DNA of 64,000 nucleotides from Pseudomonadota bacterium (lineage in GTDB: Bacteria > Desulfobacterota > Desulfarculia > Desulfarculales > Desulfarculaceae). The stretch lies in NCBI GenBank assembly GCA_018896025.1, contig JAHIND010000021.1:1-64000 (forward strand), written 5' to 3'. The position numbers and the translations under genes were made by a program. The notes below the pieces were generated by a model, which worked only from the letters and a program-made list of their open reading frames with translations, made no database searches and was not told the DNA's origin. Every line of letters begins with the position of its first letter. The first letter of the stretch is position 1. Below, piece after piece: positions 7,633 through 17,368 of the stretch.

Positions 7633-10600
7633 ATGTTGGCGGAGCAACATAAAGCTACCATAGGCTTTGTTTGGCAGCCTGATGATATCTCCCCATTTTT
7701 GATCCAAATGGCTCGGAGAACCGGCAGCAGGGCTATCTTCGAATTTTCCGGGATGACGGCGGATGAGCTTCATTATTCGTTATTAAAAAATGACCAAGTT
7801 GGACACATTAGGGACATCAAGATATCCGCCCATGCTTTTATTGACCCATCTTTGGGACGGTTGCTGGCGGAAACCGGCGTCCAAAATATTTGGATAGAAT
7901 GCGCCCCTCGGCTTTCCCAGGGAGAGGTTTCCGGCTATCTAGAGAAGCTGAAGGAAATTTCTCAAACCCACTGTTGCTTTCCAATCATCAGAGACATGGA
8001 AATCCTGGAGGCGGCTCGCAAGGATGGCGCCGACCTTGGGCGCATCGTCCTGAAAGGATGCGAGGCCTCTGGATTCGTGAGCGGTGAAACCACGACGTGC
8101 CTGTACTCGATGGTCAAACAAATGCTGCGCACCTCCTCAAGGACGCTGGATATTCTCATATGGGGAGGCGTATCCACCCCTGAGGCGGCAGCGGCTTTTT
8201 TGTCGACCGGGGTAACCGGTATTGTTTTCGAGAGCGTCCATTGGCTGACTGATTTGGTTGCCATTGATGATTTTCAGCGCCGGCAGCTTTCCGAACTCCG
8301 ATTGAACTCCACCGATTTGGTTGGCTTGGACTTGCAGGCCCCCTGTCGCCTTTTTAACAAGGGTAATTCGCTTGCATTCAAGGAAATAAAAAGATTAGAG
8401 GACTCGCTGTGCGGAGCGAAAATCCAGGAGGAAAGCCGGCGGTCTTTCGTTAACCACGTGCAAGCCAGCGCGGTCCACCCTCTCAAGAGCCATTTCGCTA
8501 GGGGCGAGGTGATTCCTCTGGGCGTGGAGGCTGCCTTTGCCGCGTCTTTCGTCGAGCGCTTTGGGGCTGGAAGCGAGGAGGCCGTGAAAGCCTTCATGGG
8601 CGAGATTAAAAACCTATGCAACCTCGCCGAGGCCAAGAGAAATTGTTTTATGGACAGTCCAACGGCCAGGGAGATGGGAATCCGATACCCATTTATCCAA
8701 GGGGCCATGTCTTGGATCACGGATGTCCCGGAGTTTGCCCTTAAGGTCGCTGATGCCGGCGGACTACCCACCATTGCCCTCGGACTGATGGACGCGGATG
8801 CCCTGGAACAGCGGCTGGGACACCTGCAGGAAATCATGGGGGAGCGTCCTTACGCGGTGAATGTCGTCTCCTTGATGGAAAACCCTTTAAGGGAAATGCA
8901 TCTGGCCTGGATAAAGAAACACAAACCACGTTTTGCGGTGATCGCGGGAGGCGATCTCTCTCCCATAAGGGAACTTATAGAATGTGGCATTAATGTCATT
9001 TATATCGCTCCGGACATGGCACTGCTAAAAATCGCCCTTGAGGCCGGGGTCCGATACGTCGTCTGCGAGGGGTATGAAGCCGGCGGACACGTGGGGCGCC
9101 ACAGCACGCTCACCCTCGCTCAAAGGTTGTTGGTTCTAAAAAGACGTGCGCCGGCCCTGTTTCAAGGCTGTCACGTGATCCTTGCCGGGGGCATCTTTAC
9201 TCGTGAGTCCGCGTTCATGGCCGCCATGCTCGGAGCCGATGCCATCCAAATGGGCACCGCCTATTTGGCTACCAGGGAGATCGTTGAAACGGGCGCCTTG
9301 ACGGAGCTTTATCAGCGAATGATTCTGAAATCGCCTTTTGGGGGAACAGTGGTTTCAGGTCAAGGCACGGAACTTAGGGTGCGCTCATTAAAGACCCCGA
9401 GGGTGGAAGCGATATTGTCCCTGGAACGGGAGTTTGCGGCAGGTCATCATGACGAGACATCTTTCAGGGCGAAAATGGAAAAAATGGCTGCGGGAAGCCT
9501 CTTCGCTGCCGCCCGAGGCATGAACAGGCCGGGCGAATCGCCCCTTGATGAGCGGGCCTGCCTCGAACGCGGGCAATTCATGAGTGGGGCTTGCGCCGGT
9601 CTCATTCCTGAAGTCCAGACGCTGGATTCATTGCACCGCGAGTTGGCGGGCGGCCCACTATTGCTGCACCAGCCTTTCGTGGATTCGATCAGCGAGCCTG
9701 CCGGCATATCACCCTGCGGGGTCGGCCGTGGAATGAAGCGCATCGCATCCCGCCAAAACGAACATGACAGGATTGCCATCACCGGGATGAGCATACTCAA
9801 CGCCCTGGGCAAGAGTCCGGAGGAAGTCTGGGATGCAAGCCTGGCCATGAAGAGCGGAATCACCTTGGTTCCTCCTTCGCGGTGGGACGCAGCACTTTTT
9901 TTTAACCCACGGCCGCAGGTCCCGGACAAGACTTACTGCAAGGTCGGCGCCTTCCTGGACTTTGATCCCTCCCGGAGCGAACTCGGGATCCCTCCCCATG
10001 ATTTCCGGACCATGACCGGGGCCACAAGGACCACCATGTGGTTGGCGGACAGGGCCATCCGGGCGTCGGGTATTCTGGAGTCGGATATTGACCGCCAACG
10101 AATCGCGGTCCTCATTTCCCAGAACTCGGGTGAAACGGCGGGGACCCTCACCGATATCACCATCAGGGGCTACGTTCACGACATCCTCGCCAGCGTCAAA
10201 AGGGCAATCGACCTGACACCTGGGCAGCAGAACGCCATCGAACAGGAGATCAAGTCCGGCCGAATGGCCCCTGACGACACCACGCTTCTGGGCAGGATCA
10301 ACTGCGCGGCCGCCGGATTCATCTGCAACCGGTATGGGTTCATGGGGCCCAGCTATGCCGTCTCGGCAGCCTGCGCCTCCTCGCTGGTGGCACTGCATTG
10401 CGCCATCCAGATGATCCAAAGCGGAATCATCGATGCAGCCATCGTCGGAGGGGGCGAGGAAAAACTCACCCACATGCATTTTCTGGAATTCTCCGCTCTG
10501 GGGGCGCTTTACGGGCTCTCCGGACGAGAAAGGCCCGCCCACGAAACCTCCCGCCCCTTCGACGCGGAAAGGGATGGGATGGTACTCGGCGAAGGCGGGG

Positions 10601-13600
10601 GAATGATCGTCATCGAACGGGAAGGCTTGGCCCGCGCGAGGGGTGGCCTAGTCCACGCCTTCGTGACCGGCATGGGCGCATGCAACAATCATCTAAGCAT
10701 GGTGGAGTCTGCCAGCGCCACGCAAGAGGTGGCCATCGGCGCCTCTTTCAGAGGAGTGCCCTATGGGCCCGATGCCGTGGATTTGGTGGAATGCCATGCC
10801 ACGAGCACCCGTCAGGGGGACGTGGAGGAGGTCCGCGCCCTGAAGGCGTTCTTTAAATCTACGGGTCGCACGGTGATAACCTCGTTCAAATCCCAGATCG
10901 GACACACCCTGGGCGCCTCGGGCATCAACAGCCTCATCCGAGGAGTCATGGCTATGAAGGCAGGGGTTTTGCCTGCCACCCTGAATTATCGGCATCCAGA
11001 CCCGGAAATCGATTTGAAAGGGTCCGGTCTACTCATCGCTCCCGAGCCGCTTGATTGGAAAGCCAGGGGCAGCCGGCCCAGAAGGCTTCAGGTCAACTCT
11101 TTCGGATTCGGGGGTTCCAACTACGTTGTCCAAGTTGAGCAGGCCATGGATGAAGTGGATACGGTCCTGGTGTCCATGGCCGGGGGCTCCGGTCCCAATG
11201 GAGAGAAGGGGGCCTCCCTTCCCACCTTCGAGGGCGTCTCCTTCTTCCGTACCGAGATGGCCGGCCGCAACTGCCGGATGGCCGTTGTGGCGGCATCCGA
11301 AGAGGAAGCTCTCCGGGTCATCGAGGGGGCGTCCCCGCCTGCGCAAGCCGGAGGCGTCTTCTGCGATGCGCTGAAGTCACTGGCGCGGCAGGGGATATTG
11401 CTCGGCCAAGAGGATACGCCGGCTCCATCGCTGGCCTTTGTGTTTCCCGGACAGGGGGCACAATATGAAGGAATGGGAAGGGAACTTTACGAGTCCTTTC
11501 CCGTCGTCAAGGAGTGGATGGATCGGGCCGCGGCCGCCGCGGACTTTGACCTCCTGCGTTTGTTGTTCCATGACAAGGAGGAGAACCTTCAAAAGACCCG
11601 ATGGCAGCAACCTGCCATGTTCGCCATGGAACATGCCATGGGTCGCTACCTCATGTCCCTCGGCATCCACCCCGTGGCCATGGCAGGCCACAGTTTGGGT
11701 GAACTGACCGCCTTATGCCTGGCGGGGGTCTATTCCCCGGAAGACGGGTTTGGAATCGTGAACAAGCGGGCCATCTGCATGGACAAGGCCGCCGCAATGC
11801 ATGTCGACCCCGGCGTCATGGCGGCCACGGACGCCCCCTTGGGCCTGCTGAAAGAGATGATCCAGGGGCGCGATGATATCCACATCGGCAATATCAATTC
11901 ACCCAACCAGATCGTCTTGAGCGGCAAAACGGAAGCGGTGAGGGACTTCGGCAAAAGATTGAAGGAAGTCGGTCACCGCACTACTTTTCTGCGCGTCAGC
12001 ATGGCCTTCCACTCTCCTATCATGAAGGTCATCCATGATGAGCTAGAGGCGTACCTTGCCGGCATTCCATTTCATCCCCCGAAGATTCCCGTACTCTCCA
12101 ATACCACCATGGCATTGTATCCATCAGACCCCGATGAGATCAGGCTAATCCTGATGAATCACCTGGAATCCACCGTCAATTGGATGAATAATGTCCAGTC
12201 TCTTTGGAATGACCACGGGGCCAGGCTTTTCTTGGAGATCGGACCCGGCGAAGTATTGAGCGATCTCATCGCCGACACGCTTCCTGAATCAAAATGCATC
12301 CAGACGTGCCTTCACTCCGCGGAGGCCCTGACCTTCAAGACCGCGCTCGCCGGGCTTTTTGTCCAAGGTCATCTGAAGGTTGAAAGGGAAGCAAGATTTG
12401 TCTCCCTCTTTGAGTCTAAAAAAGCCCCCGAATCCCACCAGGCCGTCCCGGCGTCCGCGCAACCACTGCCGGAACTAGGGAGTGCGGCCTCCCGCCCGCT
12501 GGAAGCGATCATCCAAAGGGAAATCAACCGATTCATGTTCGATACCTTCGGCCGCTTCCTCAAGCCCAACATCCTGGAAGCCATCCACCGAGAGTTCGAC
12601 CCCGCATTCCGGGAAGACGAGCTGTCAGCCATTATCAAATCCAGGTTTGAGGGCTCCGGGCCTCCCGAAAGCTGCTGGCTGGTCCCTCCCGTGAAACCGG
12701 TATCCCCGCCTCCTTGCTCAGCTCCTGCCATGCCGGGACAAGCCTCGCCTGCCCCCGGCGAGGCGCCTGAAGGCCAAGATCTCATGGAGAGGGTTGTTCG
12801 AATCATCATGGATGCCACGGGATTCAACAGGGACGAGATCCAGCCCGACATGGATATCAGAAGGGATCTCTCCATACGATCCAGCCGCCTCCCGGTCATC
12901 ATGGATGGTGCGGAACGCCAATTCGGCATCACCATTGAATTGGAGGACTTTATAGACGTCCGTACCGTGAGGGACATCGCCCAGAGGATATCCAAGGTCA
13001 TCGTCAGGCAGGGTGGCGACGGCCCGCGGGCGGCCGCTAAGGCCGTGGATCCCGGCCTGGTACCGGATGAAACCGCCAAGTCTCCCAAGGATGAGGCGAG
13101 CGTAAAACGGCTGATCTTCAACCTCGCCAGAGTGGAGTCGGCGGCATCCCTTCCCGTGGAATTGAGCCCTGGTGAGTCGGTGCTTCTTCTCTCACCCCAC
13201 AGGGACGACAGGATTGCCGGAAGCGCGGGGGACATCCTCCGGTTGGATTACGGGGTAGAAACGTTACCAATGGCATTCGCACAGGGTAATTTCAGCCCCG
13301 ACGGCGAGGGGCACGACATCCGAACCGATGAAGGGGTCGCCAAGGCTGCCAATGCAATGGCGCGCCTGGCGCCTCTTTCCGGAATGGTCATCAGCCTCGG
13401 CCAAGGCGGGGCGATGAAGGCCTACGGCGTGGAGGATGTTTCGCGGCTTCTCAAGGGCATGTTCCTCCTGCTGAAGTCGTTTCTCCAATCACCGGTCAAG
13501 AAATTCGTGGTGCTGATCCAATCCAGGGAGGATTCCGAAACTCCGGCTCGGCTGCTGGCGGAAGGGATGCTTGGGCTTTTTCTGAGCGCGGCGCAAGAAT

Positions 13601-15567
13601 ACTCCTCGTCGGTTCAGTTCCGCACCCTGGAAATCGACGGCGGCACCGACCTTAGGGTTGCGCTTCGCGGCGCGCTCGACAGGGGATCCGCCGTGGTGGA
13701 AACCATCCATCGTTCTGGAGAGGTATTCACTTCAAAAGGGTACTTGGCCCCTTCGGTATTTGGGGATTCGTCAAAACTGGAGCTGAGCCCTGGAGACGTT
13801 GTGGTCATGTCCGGGGGCGCGGCCGGGATCAGCGCTCACCTGGCCCGCGCGCTGGTGCCCTTCATGCCCCGCTTGGTTTTTCTGGGGCGGACTCCCCTGG
13901 ACCAGGGGGCCGGTCCCGCAGAGCCGCGCCCGGCTCCTTCGCCTTCCCAGGGGGCGGCCTTCGACCACAGGGCCTCGGAGATCACTCAGACCCTAGCGGA
14001 CTTGCGCTCCGCGGGGATCGAGGCGAGTTACCATGTCTGTGATGTGACCGATCCTGAGGCGGTACGCGTGACCATGGCGGAGGTGGTCAGCCGTTATGGC
14101 AGGATTGACGGAATCATTCACGGCGCCGGAGTGCTCCGGGACGGTCCCCTTATCCGAATGACTCTGGATGATTTCTCGGCGGTCACGGATGTCAAAGTCC
14201 TCGGGGCTTGGAATCTATTCTCGGCCGCGCGAGGGGCCGGGTTGAGGTTTTTCGTGGGCCTCTCCTCGGCGGGCGCGATCCAGGGGAATCCCGGCCAAGC
14301 CAACTACGCTGCGGCCAACCGAATGATGTCCGCGTTGCTGCGAACCCTCCGCCGGAAAAACGGCGCCACCCGGTTCAAGGCCTTTATGCTTCCCCCTGTG
14401 GAGGGGGCGGGCATGGCCGATGATCCGGAGGTCCGAGAGCTGATGAAGCAAAAAGGCGTGGGGTACATCCATGTGAACGAGCTTGCGGGGTTGTTTTGCC
14501 GGGAGCTCTTTTTGGCCCCGCCTGAAGACGATTGGGTGATGTTCATGAGGACGTTGCCATTGGTTGGGACTTCTTTGCTCGATCATGCAAGCGGTCCTTC
14601 GCCCAGCGGCGAACTGGATGGAGGCGCCGTGTCCTTCCATCCCGCGAGCTTCCCCATGATAGAAACGATCTCGTCGCTGGACCTCGGCCGGGAGGAACTG
14701 GAGGCATACAGGACCTTCTCCCCTGAAAAGGACCTTTGGATCGCCGATCACCGGCCCTTCAAATCCATCAAGCATCCCCTGGTTTCGGCTGCCATGGTTG
14801 TGGAGACGTTCATGGAAGCGGCCCGGATCCTGTTCCCCCACCTACAGGTGCGGGGAGTTAGCCGGGTGCGTCTCATGGACATGATCCAATGCCCTCCCGG
14901 GGTGCCGCGGCCTGCCAGGATATCCTGCCGCCGATCCGGCAACGGCCTGCGGGAGGTTCTGTGTGAGGCCTCACTCGAAACCCAGGAGTTGTCTCCCGCC
15001 GGGCGATTGGGCGACCGCTTCATCCCGCACTGTCAGGGCCAAGTGATCCTCGATGGCGGCAATGGCGGGAAAGGATATCCCATAAAGGGGTTGGCGGACT
15101 TTTCCGTCCGGCTCGACGAACTGCGGACCAAGCCCATGGATCATAAAAAAGTGCTTAAGTGGTACAGAGACCGCAGCGGCCTTGAAGGCAGATATCGCGT
15201 AATAGATTCCCTTGACGGTGCAGGCCTAGGGGTGGTGCGGGGCCGAACCACCTACCGGGAGACAAGTGATTTCGCAAATCTGCCGGACGCCCGGTGCCAA
15301 TACTCTCCCTACCTTTTCGAGGCCCTTTTGCAGATGGCCGGCTTTTACATCGCTGCCACGAACCCATCGGAACGGCGGTCGATGATTCCCGTGGAGATCG
15401 GGGAGATGCGGTTTTTGCGAAAGTGCCGGGCCGGGGAACAGATCACGCTGGAGGCCCGCACGCTGGAGCGGGAAGATGAAGGCCTCGCCTGGGACGCCAG
15501 GGCCATCGATGATCAGGGCCGCGACATCATGCAGATTTCCGGTATGCGGATGCACTGGATTTCATAG
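7633..15567 (+). CDS. Iterative PUFA/PKS-like megasynthase (NMO-NMO-KS-AT-ACP-KR-DH)
   Basis: A 2644-residue multidomain synthase. Residues ~1-240 are a degenerate TIM-barrel like nitronate monooxygenase. Residues ~350-620 are a fuller NMO/enoyl-reductase-like FMN domain (CEGYEAGGHVGRHS, ILAGGIF, GADAIQMGTAYL). The ketosynthase starts ~712 with Cys914 in SAACASS and both His motifs (ECHATST, IGHTLGASG). The acyltransferase (~1267) has Ser1354 in GHSLGE. A single carrier domain has its candidate attachment Ser1750 in a DLSIRSSRL context, where most carriers have DS. The ketoreductase (~2056) has GGAAGI and Tyr2225 in QANYAAAN. The C-terminal dehydratase has His2373 (DHRPF) and Glu2563 where Asp is usual. 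There is no thioesterase. The order resembles secondary-lipid Pfa-like synthases, so a long reduced acyl chain is the likely product. Confidence 0.85.
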   Translation: MLAEQHKATIGFVWQPDDISPFLIQMARRTGSRAIFEFSGMTADELHYSLLKNDQVGHIRDIKISAHAFIDPSLGRLLAETGVQNIWIECAPRLSQGEVSGYLEKLKEISQTHCCFPIIRDMEILEAARKDGADLGRIVLKGCEASGFVSGETTTCLYSMVKQMLRTSSRTLDILIWGGVSTPEAAAAFLSTGVTGIVFESVHWLTDLVAIDDFQRRQLSELRLNSTDLVGLDLQAPCRLFNKGNSLAFKEIKRLEDSLCGAKIQEESRRSFVNHVQASAVHPLKSHFARGEVIPLGVEAAFAASFVERFGAGSEEAVKAFMGEIKNLCNLAEAKRNCFMDSPTAREMGIRYPFIQGAMSWITDVPEFALKVADAGGLPTIALGLMDADALEQRLGHLQEIMGERPYAVNVVSLMENPLREMHLAWIKKHKPRFAVIAGGDLSPIRELIECGINVIYIAPDMALLKIALEAGVRYVVCEGYEAGGHVGRHSTLTLAQRLLVLKRRAPALFQGCHVILAGGIFTRESAFMAAMLGADAIQMGTAYLATREIVETGALTELYQRMILKSPFGGTVVSGQGTELRVRSLKTPRVEAILSLEREFAAGHHDETSFRAKMEKMAAGSLFAAARGMNRPGESPLDERACLERGQFMSGACAGLIPEVQTLDSLHRELAGGPLLLHQPFVDSISEPAGISPCGVGRGMKRIASRQNEHDRIAITGMSILNALGKSPEEVWDASLAMKSGITLVPPSRWDAALFFNPRPQVPDKTYCKVGAFLDFDPSRSELGIPPHDFRTMTGATRTTMWLADRAIRASGILESDIDRQRIAVLISQNSGETAGTLTDITIRGYVHDILASVKRAIDLTPGQQNAIEQEIKSGRMAPDDTTLLGRINCAAAGFICNRYGFMGPSYAVSAACASSLVALHCAIQMIQSGIIDAAIVGGGEEKLTHMHFLEFSALGALYGLSGRERPAHETSRPFDAERDGMVLGEGGGMIVIEREGLARARGGLVHAFVTGMGACNNHLSMVESASATQEVAIGASFRGVPYGPDAVDLVECHATSTRQGDVEEVRALKAFFKSTGRTVITSFKSQIGHTLGASGINSLIRGVMAMKAGVLPATLNYRHPDPEIDLKGSGLLIAPEPLDWKARGSRPRRLQVNSFGFGGSNYVVQVEQAMDEVDTVLVSMAGGSGPNGEKGASLPTFEGVSFFRTEMAGRNCRMAVVAASEEEALRVIEGASPPAQAGGVFCDALKSLARQGILLGQEDTPAPSLAFVFPGQGAQYEGMGRELYESFPVVKEWMDRAAAAADFDLLRLLFHDKEENLQKTRWQQPAMFAMEHAMGRYLMSLGIHPVAMAGHSLGELTALCLAGVYSPEDGFGIVNKRAICMDKAAAMHVDPGVMAATDAPLGLLKEMIQGRDDIHIGNINSPNQIVLSGKTEAVRDFGKRLKEVGHRTTFLRVSMAFHSPIMKVIHDELEAYLAGIPFHPPKIPVLSNTTMALYPSDPDEIRLILMNHLESTVNWMNNVQSLWNDHGARLFLEIGPGEVLSDLIADTLPESKCIQTCLHSAEALTFKTALAGLFVQGHLKVEREARFVSLFESKKAPESHQAVPASAQPLPELGSAASRPLEAIIQREINRFMFDTFGRFLKPNILEAIHREFDPAFREDELSAIIKSRFEGSGPPESCWLVPPVKPVSPPPCSAPAMPGQASPAPGEAPEGQDLMERVVRIIMDATGFNRDEIQPDMDIRRDLSIRSSRLPVIMDGAERQFGITIELEDFIDVRTVRDIAQRISKVIVRQGGDGPRAAAKAVDPGLVPDETAKSPKDEASVKRLIFNLARVESAASLPVELSPGESVLLLSPHRDDRIAGSAGDILRLDYGVETLPMAFAQGNFSPDGEGHDIRTDEGVAKAANAMARLAPLSGMVISLGQGGAMKAYGVEDVSRLLKGMFLLLKSFLQSPVKKFVVLIQSREDSETPARLLAEGMLGLFLSAAQEYSSSVQFRTLEIDGGTDLRVALRGALDRGSAVVETIHRSGEVFTSKGYLAPSVFGDSSKLELSPGDVVVMSGGAAGISAHLARALVPFMPRLVFLGRTPLDQGAGPAEPRPAPSPSQGAAFDHRASEITQTLADLRSAGIEASYHVCDVTDPEAVRVTMAEVVSRYGRIDGIIHGAGVLRDGPLIRMTLDDFSAVTDVKVLGAWNLFSAARGAGLRFFVGLSSAGAIQGNPGQANYAAANRMMSALLRTLRRKNGATRFKAFMLPPVEGAGMADDPEVRELMKQKGVGYIHVNELAGLFCRELFLAPPEDDWVMFMRTLPLVGTSLLDHASGPSPSGELDGGAVSFHPASFPMIETISSLDLGREELEAYRTFSPEKDLWIADHRPFKSIKHPLVSAAMVVETFMEAARILFPHLQVRGVSRVRLMDMIQCPPGVPRPARISCRRSGNGLREVLCEASLETQELSPAGRLGDRFIPHCQGQVILDGGNGGKGYPIKGLADFSVRLDELRTKPMDHKKVLKWYRDRSGLEGRYRVIDSLDGAGLGVVRGRTTYRETSDFANLPDARCQYSPYLFEALLQMAGFYIAATNPSERRSMIPVEIGEMRFLRKCRAGEQITLEARTLEREDEGLAWDARAIDDQGRDIMQISGMRMHWIS

Positions 15568-15620
15568 GGTGGCCTTGGAGGCCCTCAAATAACCTGGATG
15601 AGGAAGGGGCGGGATTGGGT

Positions 15621-16418
15621 ATGGCAAAGGACTCCCAAACACCCACCGTCCATGAGTTGGGTTGCGACCATGGAAGGGGCCCTGTCCTCTATGCCTCTAT
15701 GCCGTGCTCCAACGCCACGGGCAAGGGGTGTGGGGCGAACTCGATAGAGGCCAAACGCCGCCTCGTCTCCATCCTTTTGGACCACCTTGCGGCGATGAAA
15801 CGCCCTCTTGGGAAACGCCTTCACCCCATCAACCGGACGGGGGCGCCGATTAAACTGCTTTGCGGCCCGCTGGGTCGGCCCTTTCTCCGGTTGGGAGGAA
15901 ACCAGAACCCGGCCATCTCTTTCAGCCAAGGCGGTGGAAAAGTCTGGGCCGCCATCTGTGGGGATGAGTCTGATCTCGGTATTGATGCGGCGGAATTTGA
16001 TGAATTCCAAGGCAAATATCCCTTTCACCGGGTGTTCCGTGCAAAAGAACTTCAGCAGGCCCTAAAGCTGGCGGACGGAAATTTAGGAAAAGCAGCGGCC
16101 CTGCTTTGGTCCGCCAAAGAAGCCGTTGTCAAGGCGTTGGGATGCGGATTCCATCTCGTGGCCCCGCGGCAAATCACCATCTGCCAATGGGCGAAGAGGG
16201 TGGTAGAGGAGGGCGATGCTCATGCCTTGCGGGTGGGCTTGTCGGCACAGGCGCTGAGGCAGCTTCCCATGGGAGCCGGCCAGACCCTATGGGTGCGTTC
16301 GTTTCCCCAGACGAAGGGATGGCTTTCCATCGCCCTGTTGAACCGGCATCCACGGGCCGATGGGTGGAGCCGTTGTCTTGATTCCAGCGCCCGTTGGGGG
16401 CAAAGATTAGATACATGA
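15621..16418 (+). CDS. 4'-phosphopantetheinyl transferase
   Basis: A 265-residue protein with the two signature motifs of Sfp-type phosphopantetheinyl transferases: a GIDAAEF metal-binding segment (residues ~115-122) and WSAKEAVVKALG (~155-167). It would move phosphopantetheine from CoA to the carrier Ser1750 of the adjacent synthase. An in-frame TTG lies two codons upstream at 15615; the ATG at 15621 is preferred. The gene starts 53 bases after the synthase and its stop overlaps the next ATG, consistent with one transcript. A Pro/Arg-rich C-terminal tail past residue ~240 is unlike most relatives and could be loosely conserved. Confidence 0.85.
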   Translation: MAKDSQTPTVHELGCDHGRGPVLYASMPCSNATGKGCGANSIEAKRRLVSILLDHLAAMKRPLGKRLHPINRTGAPIKLLCGPLGRPFLRLGGNQNPAISFSQGGGKVWAAICGDESDLGIDAAEFDEFQGKYPFHRVFRAKELQQALKLADGNLGKAAALLWSAKEAVVKALGCGFHLVAPRQITICQWAKRVVEEGDAHALRVGLSAQALRQLPMGAGQTLWVRSFPQTKGWLSIALLNRHPRADGWSRCLDSSARWGQRLDT

Positions 16419-17368
16419 TCAAGGATAACCAATACGCGATAGAAGTAGATGGACTGACCAAGCGTTATGGGGGGTTGCTGGCGGTCAACAACATTTCGTT
16501 CACGGTCAGGAAAGGCGAGGTGTTTGCGTTCCTAGGTGTGAACGGAGCCGGCAAGACCACTACGGTTGAGATCATCGAAACCATACGCCCGCTCACATCG
16601 GGAAGGGTGAGCATTCTCGGCATGGATGTCACTAAAAAAAAGCGCGACATTATCCGCCGCATCGGAGTACTCCCCCAGGGGTTCAACTCCTTTGACAGGA
16701 TAACGGTCAGGGAGACCATCCAATATTTCTTGCGGCTTTTCGGCCGTAGCAACAGCGAGGCCGATGGGCTGATAAATCTTGTGGACCTCAAGGAAAAGTC
16801 CACGGAACAGTTCAAGACCCTCTCCGGTGGCTTGAAGCAACGCCTGGGAATCGCGGTTGCACTCGTGAACGACCCCGAGGTGGTGTTTCTCGACGAGCCG
16901 ACCACAGGGCTCGATCCTCGCTCAAGGCGCGAGGTGTGGGACGTCCTGCTGAGTCTAAAAAACAAGGGGAAGACGGTGTTCCTCACCACGCACTACATGG
17001 AGGAAGCGGAACTTCTTGCCGACAGGGTCGCAATTATCCACAAAGGGAAGATCATCGCCATTGATCCTCCGGCTCAGCTCACCGAAGACTATGATAATTA
17101 TATAATTTTAACGCTCAAGTCGCCCAAGGGAAAAGCTTCTGAAATCATCCGGGAAGTCGGCTTTGAACCGATCAACGACAAGCGCGGGGATATCAAGGTT
17201 CGCTTGGAGCACACAGAGGATGTCCAGCGGATACTCAACGCCGTCAAGGAGGGGGGGGCGTCCTTCCACGGCTTGGACGTTCGCACGCCCAACCTAGAGG
17301 AGGTCTTCCTGAAGCTCACCGGCGATTCAATCCACGAGGAAACCGCTGGAGAAAGGCTTGCGAAATGA
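16415..17368 (+). CDS. ABC transporter ATP-binding protein (DrrA/ABC-2 type)
   Basis: A 317-residue ATPase. Walker A is GVNGAGKTT, the Q-loop follows in GVLPQGF, the signature is LSGGLKQRL, Walker B is VVFLDEPTTGLDP and the switch His is in TTHYMEEAE. A C-terminal extension (~residues 225-317) with EEVFLKLTG is typical of ATPases that drive antibiotic, polysaccharide or lipid export through an ABC-2 permease. The ATG at 16415 overlaps the transferase stop as ATGA; an upstream TTG (16394) is less likely. The permease follows with another ATGA overlap. Likely exports the lipid made by this locus, or a precursor of it. Confidence 0.9.
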   Translation: MIKDNQYAIEVDGLTKRYGGLLAVNNISFTVRKGEVFAFLGVNGAGKTTTVEIIETIRPLTSGRVSILGMDVTKKKRDIIRRIGVLPQGFNSFDRITVRETIQYFLRLFGRSNSEADGLINLVDLKEKSTEQFKTLSGGLKQRLGIAVALVNDPEVVFLDEPTTGLDPRSRREVWDVLLSLKNKGKTVFLTTHYMEEAELLADRVAIIHKGKIIAIDPPAQLTEDYDNYIILTLKSPKGKASEIIREVGFEPINDKRGDIKVRLEHTEDVQRILNAVKEGGASFHGLDVRTPNLEEVFLKLTGDSIHEETAGERLAK

